NCBI GenBank assembly: GCA_036365515.1
Contig: CM070877.1
Span: 58,210,975-58,274,974, forward strand
Direction: 5' to 3'
From: Torymus aiolomorphi
Lineage: Eukaryota > Arthropoda > Insecta > Hymenoptera > Torymidae
DNA length: 64,000 bases
Position 1 is the first letter of the stretch; each line of letters starts with the position of its first letter. Below the pieces are notes generated by a model, which was given only the letters and a program-made list of their open reading frames with translations, ran no database searches and was not told the DNA's origin. Both the position numbers and the translations under genes were made by a program. Below are positions 12,475 through 23,763 of the stretch, in pieces.

Positions 12475-13757
12475 ATGGCGCAGGAAGGCTTGCAGCCACG
12501 AGGCAAGCCTCCGGAAAAATCTTACATATACTCGAAAGCGAAAGTGGCAGCTGTTGTGAGTGTACTATGTGAAAACGTTTTTCGTGTGAGTGAGTTTGCC
12601 AAGTTAAGCAATACAATAAAAGTGAGTGAAGTGTTCGTAATCTGTCCAAATCATGATGACATCGACATAACCTCAATTGAAAGCGCTATGCCAGATGAGG
12701 ATGAAATCAAAAACGACACAGTAATGAATAATATGGAAAAATGATTCTCTTGCAACTTCTAGTAAAAATAGAAGAACTGAAAACTCAAGTAAATAAGGCA
12801 TTTAACAGCATTACAGAAGAAGATGGAAATATGCTAAAAAAGCTAAGTATAGAAATGCAAAACAACAGTCGGTTACTAAAACAAATAATTAACAAAGAAT
12901 ATGACAACAAAGAAAAAAAGTCCTTCGCCAAGGCACTAGTAAATGAGAAACCCCTAGTAAAAAGAATACCAAAACTAGTAGTAAAGAGAAGAAATATCGA
13001 TAAAAAAGATGACAAAAAAGAAGAGGAACTAGATATAAAAATGTACATAGCGCACTACATAAACAAAATCCCAACAGTTCAAGCAAAAAACGTGTAAATA
13101 AAGAACAGGAATGAAGCAACAATAAGTTTTTTAAATGAGGAAAGTTTATTACAAACTGAAAAAATGTTAAAACAAAAGTACACTGCATTTTTTTAAATTG
13201 AAAGAGAAACCATTAGTAATCCTAGAATAAAAATAATAGGATTTGACAATTTTGAAAATATGGAAAACGAAGATATAGAACACGATATAAACCAAAGGAA
13301 TTTTAAACACCCGGAGGGGCAAATGTAAAATAATACACATATTTGAAGATAAAAGACCAAATCTTAACAACATACTAATAGAAGTAACAGCCGAAGCATA
13401 CAAGCAAATAGTGAATAATAAATTCAGAATTCACGTCGGATATCAAAATTGCAGAGCTCTCGATGACCTGAATCTAACCCCTTGTTTCAAATGTAGAAGA
13501 TTCGGGGATAGTGGAAAAAGTGCCATAACGATAAAGCTTGTCTAATATGTGCTGGAAAACATAATACATCGCAATGTATCACCCCAGACAAACTGGGATG
13601 CATAAATTGTAAATACAGTAATAACCAATTTAAAACAAAGTATGATACAAAACACGTGGTCAATGATAGTGAAAAATGTGAGGTTATGAAAGACAAGATA
13701 AGGAAGTTGATAGCAGAAACAGATTATCCAATAAGGCCTACATTCCAAGATATGTAG
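12475..13757 (+). pseudogene. LINE-A ORF1 (RNA-binding, CCHC)
   Basis: ORF1 proteins of this group bind the LINE RNA to form the RNP. The likely start is the ATG at 12475. The first part is a globular Cys-containing segment (SVLCENVFR, FVICPNHDD); the next (from 12741, after a frameshift) is a Lys/Glu-rich predicted coiled coil. Then comes an RRM-like segment around 13340-13450 and a zinc-knuckle cluster near 13485-13690 (CFKCRRFG, CLICAGKHNTSQC, CINCKY). Frameshifts at about 12740, 13190, 13320 and 13520 and an in-frame TAA at 13095 break it. Its organisation matches LINE-B ORF1 at 33479-35205. Confidence 0.75.
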
Positions 13758-13991
13758 GTAAAATAAATAGTCAGCCGCAAGTACTAATCTCGAATCCTAC
13801 AGTCGACAAGTTACCGGCCGAAATTAAATCTACTGTGATAAGTAAATATACGTTGAACCCGACAACGACTGGCGCGATAAGCAAAGCTACACTCAGCCCG
13901 ACAACGACTGACGCACCTCGAATACTACGGTATCAGGTATCAAATAATAAGACACCGGAACAAACGCAAACCAAATTTTAGCGAATCTAAA

Positions 13992-14097
13992 ATGGATCAA
14001 AACATAGATTATGTGGAAACGACACAAGAAGAAACGATACGGAGTGTGAAGACCTTTAAAGACCTCTTTGCTCTTAATAAATACATTAAAACAAAAG
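13992..14097 (+). pseudogene. LINE-A ORF2, N-terminal piece
   Basis: An ATG at 13992 opens a 35-codon frame beginning MDQNIDYVETTQEE. It resembles the N terminus of LINE-B ORF2 (MNHNEDFIEEIQQE), so it is the start of the endonuclease/RT polyprotein. It stops being LINE-A at 14097, where the (TAAA)n tail of LINE-B begins. The reading continues in frame at 35221. Confidence 0.75.
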
Positions 14098-14527
14098 TAT
14101 TTATTTATTTATTTATTTATTCCAGAGTAGTGTAGATACATGCAAATGATACAAAATATTACATTACATTACACAAGTAACCCTGTAAGGAAAATGTATT
14201 TCCTGCATTCAGGTCCGGATTCTTAAATATACTATACGTATGCAACATCAGAACATGCATTTCTGCGGTTAGCAACACGTCTCACTCATACGCTCATACC
14301 CACTCTCATCTCACATACCCACTATTAAACTCACACTTAAACAACATTTACACATTTTTAATCTTAAAATCTAATTAACAAATTTTATTATTTTGCTGTA
14401 AATAATTTTTGCAATATGCATAATAGTAATATATTCGATTGTATTACTATATGTACATAATTGATCTAGTATAAAATAAACATATAAAATTTATGGGTTG
14501 ATAACAGGGAATATAATTTTGACAAAT
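14098..14527 (-). repeat. LINE-B 3' UTR and simple tail
   Basis: Between the ORF2 stop and the insertion boundary lie about 400 bases of non-coding sequence ending (minus strand) in about six AATA units. A short simple-repeat tail of this kind is usual for jockey/CR1-like LINEs and marks the 3' boundary. Confidence 0.75.
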
Positions 14528-15021
14528 TTAACAAATGTTTCCAAGTATCCAATTTTTCAATTTGATCTTATCAGTAACTTTCCTTATGTCTAAAATTTTG
14601 AGATCATTAGGTAAATTATTAAATACTTTAATAGCCTTACTATAGCTGCTTTTATCGCTAACTTTTAGAATATTTTTAGGCAGAATTATTGTTTTATTTC
14701 TTGTTGTACTTTTAGAGGTTATAAATTTAATCTTCAGCGAGTTGTAATGGTATAGTAATGATTCAGATGCAAAGAGCTGATTTAAATTCATTGGTACTTT
14801 CTCAACAAAATTATTTTTACTTATTATTCTTAAAATTCTTTTTTGTGCTTTTTGTATCATTTTTATATTATTGTCACAGGCTCCTCCCCAAGCTATTATA
14901 CCATAGCTGATAATGCTATGGAAAAATGCATAATATATAATTTTCAATGTAGGATATGCCATTATATTTTTTATTTTGTGGAATAAAAAATTTAGATATT
15001 TTGTTTTCTTTACAATGTGAG
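14528..15021 (-). pseudogene. LINE-B ORF2, C-terminal piece left of Maverick
   Basis: This frame carries the thumb/C-terminal region of the RT polyprotein (VKKTKYLNFLFHKI, YYAFFHSIISYGIIAWGG, IQKAQKRILRII) and ends with a stop at 14528. Its upstream half is at 31077-33482, beyond the Maverick. The codon phase fits across the insertion if one copy of the 6-bp duplication is ignored. LINE-A has the matching segment at 45880-46354. Confidence 0.9.
15016..15021 (+). repeat. Maverick target-site duplication, left copy (AATGTG)
   Basis: AATGTG directly precedes the left inverted repeat and is repeated exactly at 31071-31076 after the right one. Six-base duplications are characteristic of Maverick/Polinton integration. 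Confidence 0.93.
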
Positions 15022-15663
15022 TAGTATATGGGGGAATATAGGAAAAAATGGCGGCCGTTTCCAAGATGGCGCTTGGGGGAATATAGGAAATCCTTCGGGT
15101 CGTTTCGTCGGGTTTCGGCGGTGGTCGGGCGCGGTCCCTAATGAGCGTCGCCAGGGGTAATTAGTGGGGGTAATTAGTGACGGTTCCTCGGTGAGCTGAG
15201 GCGGTGAGAGGTTGCAATGTGGCGAGCGGTCGGTGGGTGATGAGCCGGGGCGGTGAGAGATTACATTGGGCGAGCGGGTGGTGGCTGGTGAGCGGCAGGG
15301 TGGTTGGTAAGCGGGCTGTGACAGGTTGCATGGGTCGAGGGGGTGGTGGGTGGTGAGTGGGTGGTGAGTGATCGAAGGGTAGTGAGTGGTCGGAAGGTGG
15401 TTGCATGAGGCGAGTGGTAGGTGAGCGATCGGTGGGTGGCGAGCGGGCGTCGGGTGGATGCATGGGTGCTGAGCGGGTGTGGGGACGCCGCGCGGGTTGG
15501 GGTGTGGTCGAGTCCCCTCGGTTGGGTTCGGGCGCGGTCGGTCCCTCGGAGAGCGCCGTCATGGGTAATTAGTGAGGGTCATTAGCGTGGATGTGAGGTT
15601 CAGCTAAAAGAAATATATACTTCGAGAAAATACATTTAAATTATTTGTTTTATTGAAAATTTA
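15022..15663 (+). repeat. Maverick left TIR
   Basis: It is the inverted copy of 30428-31070, differing by small indels (for example near 15415). The outer 60 bases hold a direct repeat of TGGGGGAATATAGGAAA (about 15030 and 15072), a candidate integrase-binding arrangement. The centre (about 15100-15600) is GC-rich low-complexity sequence, unlike the AT-rich interior. Confidence 0.93.
15161..15562 (-). other. Pro/Arg-rich frame inside left TIR
   Basis: A 133-codon frame begins MTALSEGPTAPEPNRGD and is rich in Pro, His, Ser, Thr and Arg. The mirror frame in the right TIR is 148 codons with the same start but diverges after a one-base indel. The open frame probably reflects the low-complexity GC-rich sequence. 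I do not count it as a supported gene. Confidence 0.25.
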
Positions 15664-15690
15664 TTTACACACATACATTTCATGTACTTT

Positions 15691-16482
15691 TTAAGTTGTG
15701 AGTTTAGAAATCACATTTTTTACTATTGAGTTTGCGTGTAAACTAATAAGTTCATAAAATACAATACCAAAATAATATGTGGAAAACTCATTATCATTAA
15801 ATAGAGTTGTAATATTATTTTTTATTTTCTCATCGTGAGAGGATAAATATTGTTTTATAAACACATCTTTTTCGGGTAAAAATATATTCTCGTTAAATTT
15901 TTTACACACGTCGGCAATAATATTTTTGTTGCACTTTGAAACTAATGGTAACAGTTTTTCGTTCATTTCTATACAGCTGTCTATGCACTTTGACAGCCTG
16001 ATGATTCCGTCAAACGATGTTTTTTGCATAACTATGGCTGGTGTATAAAGTTTCCTCTTTTTAGAATGTGTTGAATTTTCATCATCTGAATCTAGTAAAC
16101 TAGTACTCGGTGAGTCTTCTCTATCGAGGACGATAGTTTTTGTACCAAACGTTGCTGTGTATGTTAAATTGATTCCGTTAAATGTTTTTTTCTGAGGAGT
16201 AGTAGAGCTTTTTGTATTAAAATATTCACTGATATCTTTAAAACAAAACTTGAACGCATCCCAAGCTTCTTTTGTAAACGTGATTCCAGAAAATGAATTA
16301 TTTATAATTTTCACAACACTTGTAAAATCACCGTTTCCTTGAGAGATGAGTCCGGTTAAAATTTTCTTCGTACATGATGCATTTATAGGATGAACTCGTG
16401 CATTTATTAAATAATGCACTGCCTCTTCTCTAGAGTTGAACGAAGACATTTTTATGCGTTTAAGATTCGTTGTTTGAGACAT
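15691..16482 (-). CDS. Maverick protein of unknown function, leftward gene
   Basis: A 263-codon intact frame just inside the left TIR, the only Maverick gene on the minus strand. I do not recognise the family. The N-terminal third is mixed and polar; residues about 115-150 are Ser/Asp/Lys-rich (SPSTSLLDSDDEN, then KKRKLY, a possible nuclear localisation signal); the C-terminal half is predicted helical with several Cys. There is a nearby in-frame Met at residue 12 (MSSFNSREE). It diverges from the PolB transcription unit across a 970-bp gap that could hold both promoters. Absence of lesions makes it a candidate real gene. Confidence 0.65.
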   Translation of the reverse strand: MSQTTNLKRIKMSSFNSREEAVHYLINARVHPINASCTKKILTGLISQGNGDFTSVVKIINNSFSGITFTKEAWDAFKFCFKDISEYFNTKSSTTPQKKTFNGINLTYTATFGTKTIVLDREDSPSTSLLDSDDENSTHSKKRKLYTPAIVMQKTSFDGIIRLSKCIDSCIEMNEKLLPLVSKCNKNIIADVCKKFNENIFLPEKDVFIKQYLSSHDEKIKNNITTLFNDNEFSTYYFGIVFYELISLHANSIVKNVISKLTT

Positions 16483-17454
16483 TATGTAGAAAAACTGAAA
16501 TATTGTACGTGTTGTCTTCTTGAAGTATACGATTGAACAAAGGATAGATGTTACGTTAGTCGTAGCACAAACTAATATGTACCTTGTACGATTTTGACTT
16601 CTCCTTAAATACTGAGCTATACTAATTAAGGGAAATAGAGAAAGAGAAAAACGTGAGTAATGAAAATAGAAAACTGTTATTTGTAATAGCTTTTAAAATA
16701 AATGAATATATGGTTTCTCTCGTGCCATTCATAACATTTTTTTCTCTACTCTACTTGAGAAAATGTAAGAATGTCGATAACGGGGTAACTAATGATTTTA
16801 TTAGTGTGTGGAATTTAGAAAAACTATATACTATATTCATATAATCACTTTTCTATGATGGTTTACATTAAAAGAAAATTAAAAAGTGGTATTAGCAAGT
16901 ATACTCATTGGCAGTGACATGGCGGCGGCGCCTATAATCGCCTAAAAAAATTATGAGAATGCGTATAAGCGGTTTTTCATTTACCCTATTGTAAAATCAT
17001 TTGCTAAGATCTTGTAGCGGTATCTAAGCTCTTCAATGATGTCAAGACATAGCATCGATGTAGGCTATGATTGCTGATACATATTATAAGAATGCAGAAA
17101 AGTGGTTTCATTAATCGCTGCCCTGCGAGGCCGAACCTCATTACGGAGGGGCGCTGGAGATTCTGACCAAGATTATACGAATAAGGTTTTGGTGAATTTC
17201 TGTTCGGCGGCACCTACTCGTTACAATCGTTTTATTGCTATTCAAACAAATCATTTGCTGAAACATTTTCAACTAATGTCATATACCGTTCTAAAATAAT
17301 TTGGTAAGCGTGGTTGGACCTCTGGCATAAATGAGCCGGAGCTCGTGATTTTTTCATTATTCACAAGTTTTCTGTCGAGCAGTGTACTCGTCTATATCCG
17401 TGCACTCTGCCATTCTTTATTTTACTAGTTGCAGAATTTTTTATTTTTAAAAAC
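16483..17454. other. Divergent intergenic region of the Maverick
   Basis: About 970 bases between the leftward gene and the first rightward frame. I see no convincing coding frame. It contains a small GC patch (ggcggcggcgcc at 16920) and is the natural place for promoters for both directions. No motif is certain. Confidence 0.5.
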
Positions 17455-17869
17455 GTGAAAATGGATTTAGTACCGCGAGTATTCGTCGTTTTCAATGCAC
17501 TGCTTGATGAAGTACCACGTATGGCATCACCAGCAGCAGCAATTAATCGCTCTCGGGAGAATGATATTATAGAAGCAAGACGTCTGGCATGTATTTTAAG
17601 AAGGCGTACATATCAGTTGAGAGATTACGGGCGTGAAAATCGATGCGTCAGAAACTATATATGTGCATTTAGAAATGAAGCAGTGGCTAGCTTCATGGCG
17701 TTTGTGGAAACAAGGACTGCCCGATTTTTAAATCGTGCATTTTTAAGAGGAATTTTTAGAGAGCATAGTGAGTTTCTCGAGATGGTCGCAGTGCATCTCC
17801 TAGGGCGATGTAATGCTGAGAGGCAGCTGGCACGAGCTTTATTAGCTGCTTACGCGGAACTGTTGCGAG
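17455..17869 (+). pseudogene. Maverick PolB candidate first exon
   Basis: The frame from ATG 17455 (MDLVPRVFVVFNALLDE) is Arg/Ala-rich and mostly helical; I recognise no domain. It runs into GAG/GTAATTT at 17869/17870, a good splice donor. A pyrimidine tract and TAG acceptor lie at 17948-17958. Splicing there puts this frame in the same phase as the Gln-rich PolB N-terminal frame, with only one TAG (17970-17972) between. I therefore read it as the first exon of the PolB gene with a nonsense mutation. The alternative is a separate 142-codon protein ending at that TAG, and I cannot exclude it. Confidence 0.5.
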
Positions 17870-17958
17870 GTAATTTATCAAGATATTTATCTAACAACAT
17901 TTTTAACATATTAATTTTTAACTTATATAAATTATTTTAAAATTTTCCTTTTTTATAG
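17870..17958 (+). other. Candidate 89-bp intron in Maverick PolB gene
   Basis: Starts gtaattta and ends tttttatag, with AT-rich body and a size typical of insect introns. Donor phase 1 matches acceptor phase for the downstream open frame. No RNA evidence is available. Confidence 0.45.
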
Positions 17959-20900
17959 AACGCTCAATGTAGATCAACAATCTTTTTCAAGAATCAGATG
18001 AGCGCCCTCAACACCAGGAGGTGCAGCAACTGGAGCAACCACAACAGCAGCCGCAGGAGCAACAAATCGAGGAACATCCTGACTCGACTGCACCCGAACA
18101 ACCACAACAGCAGCAACTGGAGCAACCACAACAGCAGCCACAGGAGCAACAGATCGAGGAGCAGCAGCAGGGAGGAGGAGGAGGATCAAGTATTAACGGT
18201 GAGTTTTTCAATGTCCTCGATGAAAGGGAAACGGAATATAGTAGATTTTCAACAAGTGCGCGTGAAATAGTTTTAAAATTTAAAAATGAGAATATAACAG
18301 GGGACGTCATTACCGACTTAAACGCGTGTATTGAAAATTTATTTCTTTACATAATACGGGAATATGATCCTGAGGATTATATTGGGATTTCCTTATCCAC
18401 CGTTAGACTACCGTTGGGGCCAATTCATTCGTTTAAAAAATTAAAAAATTATTCTGTTCAAGAAATGTGGGAGTTGATTAGCGCTGTTTCGCAAAGCGCG
18501 CGCGAGTTTAAAATTGATAATAGTTTTATTATAAAAGTGATACGCGTTAGAGCACCCGTGGGGTTTGGTCGTAGTAGTAGACCGTCTAATATTAATTTAA
18601 TAAAATCTAAGTCATTAGTCCAAATCAGTAATCATGATAATAAATGTTTACCCCGCGCGTTAGTTGTCGCCCTTGTACATGCGAGGAAACTCGCTGCCGG
18701 TGATAATTGCACTCATGAATTATATACCGACTGGGGTAACATTCGAAAATCTGGTAGTAAAATTCAGCGCGAAAGAGCCGATGCTCTTATAAAATCAGCG
18801 CGTATTAATTTCATTCATGAAAACGGTTGGGGAATAAGTGATTTAGAAAAGTTTCAATTTTATTTTAAAAAGAGGGAATCGCGATTATGGTGTATAAACG
18901 CGGTTGTGTCGGTAATGGTGAGCCCCGTTATTTAATGGGGTATTAATTTTAATAAACGAAAAAATTAAAATTAATTTTACGTTAAACATTTTATTTACCC
19001 CTGAAGACCAACATTACGATGTAATAACAAGTATGCTAGGAATCTGGGGGTGCGTGAGTTTTTGTCAATGTTGTAACGTTGGTATAAAGCGTGTATCAAC
19101 ACATAAATGTCCGGGGCGCTGTGATAAATGCCTACACACAAATTTATGTGATAAGCAAAGTTCGCTGCTTAAGTGTATGAAATGTTTACGTGAGTTTTAT
19201 GGCGCCGAATGTTTTCGCCAACATGAATTAAGCGATAGTTTTAAAAAAAATGTTAGTGTCTGCGATGCATTAAAAAATGTAGTATTTGTAGAAAAATTAT
19301 ATCGATAGAGGTTAGTAGACATGCATGCGGGGTTATGTATTGTCGAACATGCGCGCGTGAGCGGCCTTATAATCACCAATGTTTTATGTCTAGCGTAAAA
19401 AAAAATAAGCCGTCTCAAGATGTACCCGAACACGCTTTTCTTTTCTATGATTTTGAAACCACGCAGGATTTAAAACATGTTGACAGCGCTCAATCGTGCA
19501 CTTTCCACAATGTTAATTTGTGCGTAGCACAATTATGTTGTGAAAAATGTATAGATTCTGATATGGTGTCGGGGTGTGAGTTCTGTGGCGGTGGGAGAAA
19601 TTTGTTATTTAAAAATAACTGCTTAAAAAATTTTATAGATTTTATTTTGGATGATAAATCACGTTCAAGTAATATTAAAGAATTAATTTGTATTGCTCAT
19701 AACAGTAAAGGTTTTGACGGGCAGTTTATTTTAAAATATTTAGTAGAGAATATGCAGATAACACCGAAAATAATTTTAAATGGGACAAAAATAATGGTCA
19801 TGAGTATAGGTAGAAACATTAAATTTTTAGACAGTTTAAATTATTTTCACATGAGACTTTCGGCTCTGCCTAAAGCTTTTGGTTTTGAAGGCCAAAATGC
19901 TAAAGGGTGGTTCCCACATTTATTCAATAAATCTGAAAATCAACATTATTCGGGTCCTATACCTTCTAGGGAGTCTTATGCTCCAGAGAACATGGATAAT
20001 GCTGATAGATTAAAATTTGAAGAGTGGTATCTTGATGCCCTCGGTAATAATTATATTTTTAATTTTGAAACAGAAATTTTAAAATATTGTTTAGCTGACG
20101 TGGATATTTTAAGAAAAGCGTGTTCGGCATTTCGAAAAAATTTTATAGAGGTGGGAGAAACGTGTCCGTTTACAGAGGCTTCTACAATAGCCAGCGCGTG
20201 CTCCAAATTATATCGTAAAAATTTTTTAAAGGATAATGTCATTGGTATTATTCCGCCAGGCGGGTATAGAAAAACAAGTAACCATTCTAGGGTATCTTTA
20301 GAATGGTTACTTATTGTTGAAAAAGAAACTGGTCACAACATTATCCACGCTGGGAAAAATCATGAATTCCGGCTAAAAGAAAATATTCTTGTAGACGGAT
20401 ATCATGAAAATGAAAACGGTTTGAAATATGTATATTTATTTCATGGATGTTTCTGGCATGGTTGCGATAAGTGTTTTGTAGGTGCGAAAAGATATAGACA
20501 AATCGAAGGTCATGGTGACTCTCATAACGATCGGTTTCATAAAACAATAGAATTATCGAATCGAATTAGATCTTTAGGGTATATTTTAACAGAAATGTGG
20601 GAATGTGATTTCAGTAAAAAGAAAAGAGATAACCCTGAAGTAAAAAACTTCGTTAAAAATCACCCAATGATTTTTAATGATATTTTAAAACCCCGCGATG
20701 CTTTTTTCGGAGGGCGCACGGAGAATATTGTAGCGAACGTAGAGGTTTATGGTAGCGAAAGCATAAGTTACGTTGATATCTGTTCATTGTATCCGTATAT
20801 TTGTAAATCCGGTAAATTCCCTATAGGGCATCCACAAATTTATGTTGGAGATGAATGTAAAATATTAACAGGCGCTACTTTTAATTTGAAAAATGTAGAA

Positions 20901-22109
20901 GGATTCGTTAAATGTACAGTGCTTCCACCAATGCATTTATTTTTACCTGCGTTACCGGTGAAAATACACAACAAATTAATATTCCCGCTGTGCCGGTCTG
21001 GTTGTGAAAACTTAAACGTTGGTGAGTGCATGCATGATAATGATTGTGAGAGAGAACTCACAGGTACATGGGTATCTGATGAGTTAAAAAAAGCGGTAGA
21101 ACTAGGATACATTATAACGAATATGTTTGAAATTTGGCAATATAATACATGCCGATACGATCCCTCAGAAGATAGCTCTAACCAAATGAACGGGTTATTT
21201 GTAGAATATATTAATACTTTTTTAAAAATTAAACAGCAAGCTAGTAGATGGCCTAGTGACTGCATTGACGAGCAATCGCGTAGACAGTATATCAGAGAAT
21301 ATGCTGAGAAAGAAAACGTTTACTTGGAAGAAACTAAAATTGAAAAAAACCCTGGTTTACGCTCACTTTCAAAATTATGTTTAAATTCATTTTGGGGTAA
21401 GTTTGGTCAACGCGATAATATGGGGACGACTGAGGTCATTCGTGACGGAAATCGGTTACAGACATTAATTTTAAATTCAGCAATCCAGGTTAAAAGCATC
21501 TTACCCGTAAATGATGATGTATTTTACGTGAATTGGTGTTTTTCAGGGGATGATTTTACACCCTCCTCTATCACAAACGTGGCAATAGCAGCATATACAA
21601 CTGCTCAAGCACGCTTAAAATTATACAGTTATTTAGAAAAATTGGGTGATAGGATTTTGTATTATGATACCGATTCATGTATTTATTTAAGTAAGAACAT
21701 CCCTGGTGAGTACAAAATTCCAACAGGTAGATTTTTAGGTGATATGACAGATGAGTTAGAATGCTACGGGTCAGGTAGTTATATATCACATTTTACGAGT
21801 GCAGGACCAAAATTGTATGCGTATATTGTTAAGACACCGAACGGTCAAACACATGAGATATGTAAAGTTAAAGGATTAACTTTAAACTCCTCAACCGATA
21901 GTAAGGTAAATTATAATAGCATCAAATCGTTAGTTTTAAATAAAGATAAAGTCATAACACATACTTGTAAAACAATACGACGTACGGCCCTACACTCGGT
22001 AGTCACTCGTGAGGAAACTAAATCATATAAAGCGACTAGTATGAAAAGAAATTTTATAAGTGAAAATATCTCTTATCCTTATGGGTTTAAAAAAAAACGT
22101 AAAAATTAA
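17959..22109 (+). pseudogene. Maverick protein-primed DNA polymerase B, broken
   Basis: PolB replicates the element. The N-terminal section (to about 18925) has a Gln-rich repeat and then ISNHDNKCLPRALVVA, a segment typical of Maverick PolB N termini and resembling OTU-type Cys motifs. A shift near 18900-18925 leads to a section with Cys pairs (CQCCNVG, CPGRCDKC). A second shift near 19285-19305 leads to the catalytic section from 19302. There the exonuclease motif is FYDFETT (Asp39 counting from ATG 19335) with IAHNSKGFDGQF, and the polymerase motifs are DICSLYP (about 480), LNSFWGKFG (about 680) and YYDTDSC (about 776). The catalytic part is fully open for 924 codons. Two frameshifts and the TAG at 17970 disable it. 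Confidence 0.93.
18010..18175 (+). repeat. Gln-rich tandem repeat in PolB N terminus
   Basis: Two nearly identical units of about 90 bases (CAACTGGAGCAACCACAACAG...) encode Gln/Pro/Glu-rich sequence, interrupted by HPDSTAPE. It is a low-complexity tract within the PolB reading and a likely source of length variation. Confidence 0.7.
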
Positions 22110-22309
22110 AAATAATTATATTTTTATAAAGAATAATGTAAATATAATGTAAATACAATGTAAATATACCGTGCGTATAATGTCAAGTATAGCGTATTAA
22201 ATTATAACGAATAATATTTATTCATAAAATTATTACTACAAAAATAAATAAAAAATAAAACAAAAATATTCTTCTTTTTATTTAGTATATACTTTTTTCG
22301 TTTACAGTA
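22110..22309. other. Short intergenic stretch after PolB
   Basis: About 200 bases with a triplicated gtaaataya-type motif (ATAATGTAAAT, 22135-22165), ending in a pyrimidine-rich run and TTTACAG at 22301-22307 that could be a splice acceptor for the next frame. Confidence 0.4.
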
Positions 22310-22878
22310 GTCAGAGATGAGGATGCCTGGAAACTAGGCACGACGGGAAACGAATGTGTGAATTGTAATGTGCCAACTTGCGAGTTTTTCCCGTCATATA
22401 AAAACTCATTACAAGGTTTATCGTGGCACAAAATAATTCACATGCTGGTAGAATTGAAGAATTTCTCAATTTATGGGGAAAAGTAATCATATACGCACGA
22501 ATAAATGATATTAAGGTTTCTTGTCATGTTCTGTATTTGTCAAAATACGAGTTTTGCGGTACGTGTAGGACGATAATTTGTTGCGAGACAGATTGTAATC
22601 GACCTATAGATGCGATGTGGTATGAGTCAGGAGAATACCATAAAAATATTAAAATTTCAAAAATATTATATTTCTTAAAAGCACAGGAAAAAATAAAATC
22701 TATATATTTTAGCGTACCAAAACCATGGTATTTAGCCTGTTGGTCTGATAACCCTGTTTGTCCAAAGCATGTTAATGATCAAATGTACAATTATATAGAA
22801 AATCGCAGTGGCCCTATTCGTAGAGAAATTTGGACCGGTCACATTAACCATGACTGGGTAGTCAATAATTTTGTTTAG
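22310..22878 (+). pseudogene. Maverick Cys-rich protein of unknown function
   Basis: Two overlapping frames seem to make one gene. 22310-22488 reads with Cys pairs (CVNCNVPTC) and lacks an ATG. From about 22440 the next frame runs to 22878 with more Cys (CGTCRTIICCETDC, LACWSDNPVCPKH) and ends WVVNNFV. No ATG starts the second frame either; its first in-frame Met is internal. The Cys spacing suggests metal binding. It lies between PolB and the ATPase. A frameshift near 22440 or an unseen upstream exon would explain the missing start. I do not recognise the family. Confidence 0.45.
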
Positions 22879-23088
22879 ATAGGCGTATATTTAGAGTTTT
22901 TACTTCGAGAAAAAAATGTATTAGAAATAAGTAAAATATTAGTAAAAATAAAAAAAAAAAAATGTAAATTTTTCATCTATTTTGTTCACACAGTTACACA
23001 TCCTTTATATTGCTTCTCCTCCTGTAAAATTATTCAGTCTCTTACTACCTATCACACAGTACACTTAAACTACGTAGATAAATTTAAA

Positions 23089-23763
23089 ATGGCCCTTGCT
23101 TGGAAACATCCATGGACTTCCATGATTTGTGGTCCTACCAGTTGTGGGAAAACTTATTTTGTAAAAAGATTTTTTCGTTTTATTGATCGTATGTCAGACA
23201 CTGCTTTTACCCGAAAAATGTTGTACTATTCAGAGTGGCAGGATAGTTATTTAGAATATGGGAAAGATGTAGAATTTCACGAGAGTTTACCACAAAATGA
23301 GGATTTTTCATCAGATCCGCGACCAAAGCTGGTTGTAATTGACGATTTAATGCGCGAATCGTCCAATAATACAGTGGCTGATTTATTTACGAAAGGAAGT
23401 CATCACAAAAATATTAGTGTTATTTTTATTACACAAAACTTATTTCATCAAGGTCCAAAACAAAGAGATATTTCGCTTAATGCTAACTATATTGTTATTT
23501 TTAAAAATCCTAGAGATCGTGCTCAAATACAGCATATGGCTCGACAAGTTTATCCGGAAAACTCAAAATTTTTACAAGAAGCTTATCACGATGCTACATC
23601 TAAACCACATGGATATTTATTATTAGACTTGAAACAAAATACACCTGAAAGTTGTAGGGTGCGCACCAGTATATTACCAGATGATATTCACCAATATGTT
23701 TATGTTCCTAAAAATATAAAAAGAGGTAGCGGAGACTCAGAATATCCAGTATTGCGTATATAA
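23089..23763 (+). CDS. Maverick genome-packaging ATPase (FtsK/HerA-like)
   Basis: A 224-codon intact frame. It has Walker A (GPTSCGKT, residues 15-22), Walker B (VVIDDL, about 81-86) and the conserved downstream stretch VIFITQNLFHQG that ends in the sensor-like Gln/Asn of A32-type ATPases. In double-jelly-roll viruses and Polintons this enzyme pumps DNA into the capsid. Length and motif spacing match the Polinton family. The start ATG is close to Walker A, as usual. It is followed at once by the small gene at 23763, sharing the ATA-TAATGG junction. Confidence 0.95.
   Translation: MALAWKHPWTSMICGPTSCGKTYFVKRFFRFIDRMSDTAFTRKMLYYSEWQDSYLEYGKDVEFHESLPQNEDFSSDPRPKLVVIDDLMRESSNNTVADLFTKGSHHKNISVIFITQNLFHQGPKQRDISLNANYIVIFKNPRDRAQIQHMARQVYPENSKFLQEAYHDATSKPHGYLLLDLKQNTPESCRVRTSILPDDIHQYVYVPKNIKRGSGDSEYPVLRI

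Noticed and set aside
12785..13403. Leu/Phe/Ser-rich minus-strand frames over LINE-A ORF1
   Set aside because: Antisense shadows of the Lys/Glu-rich coiled-coil coding strand.
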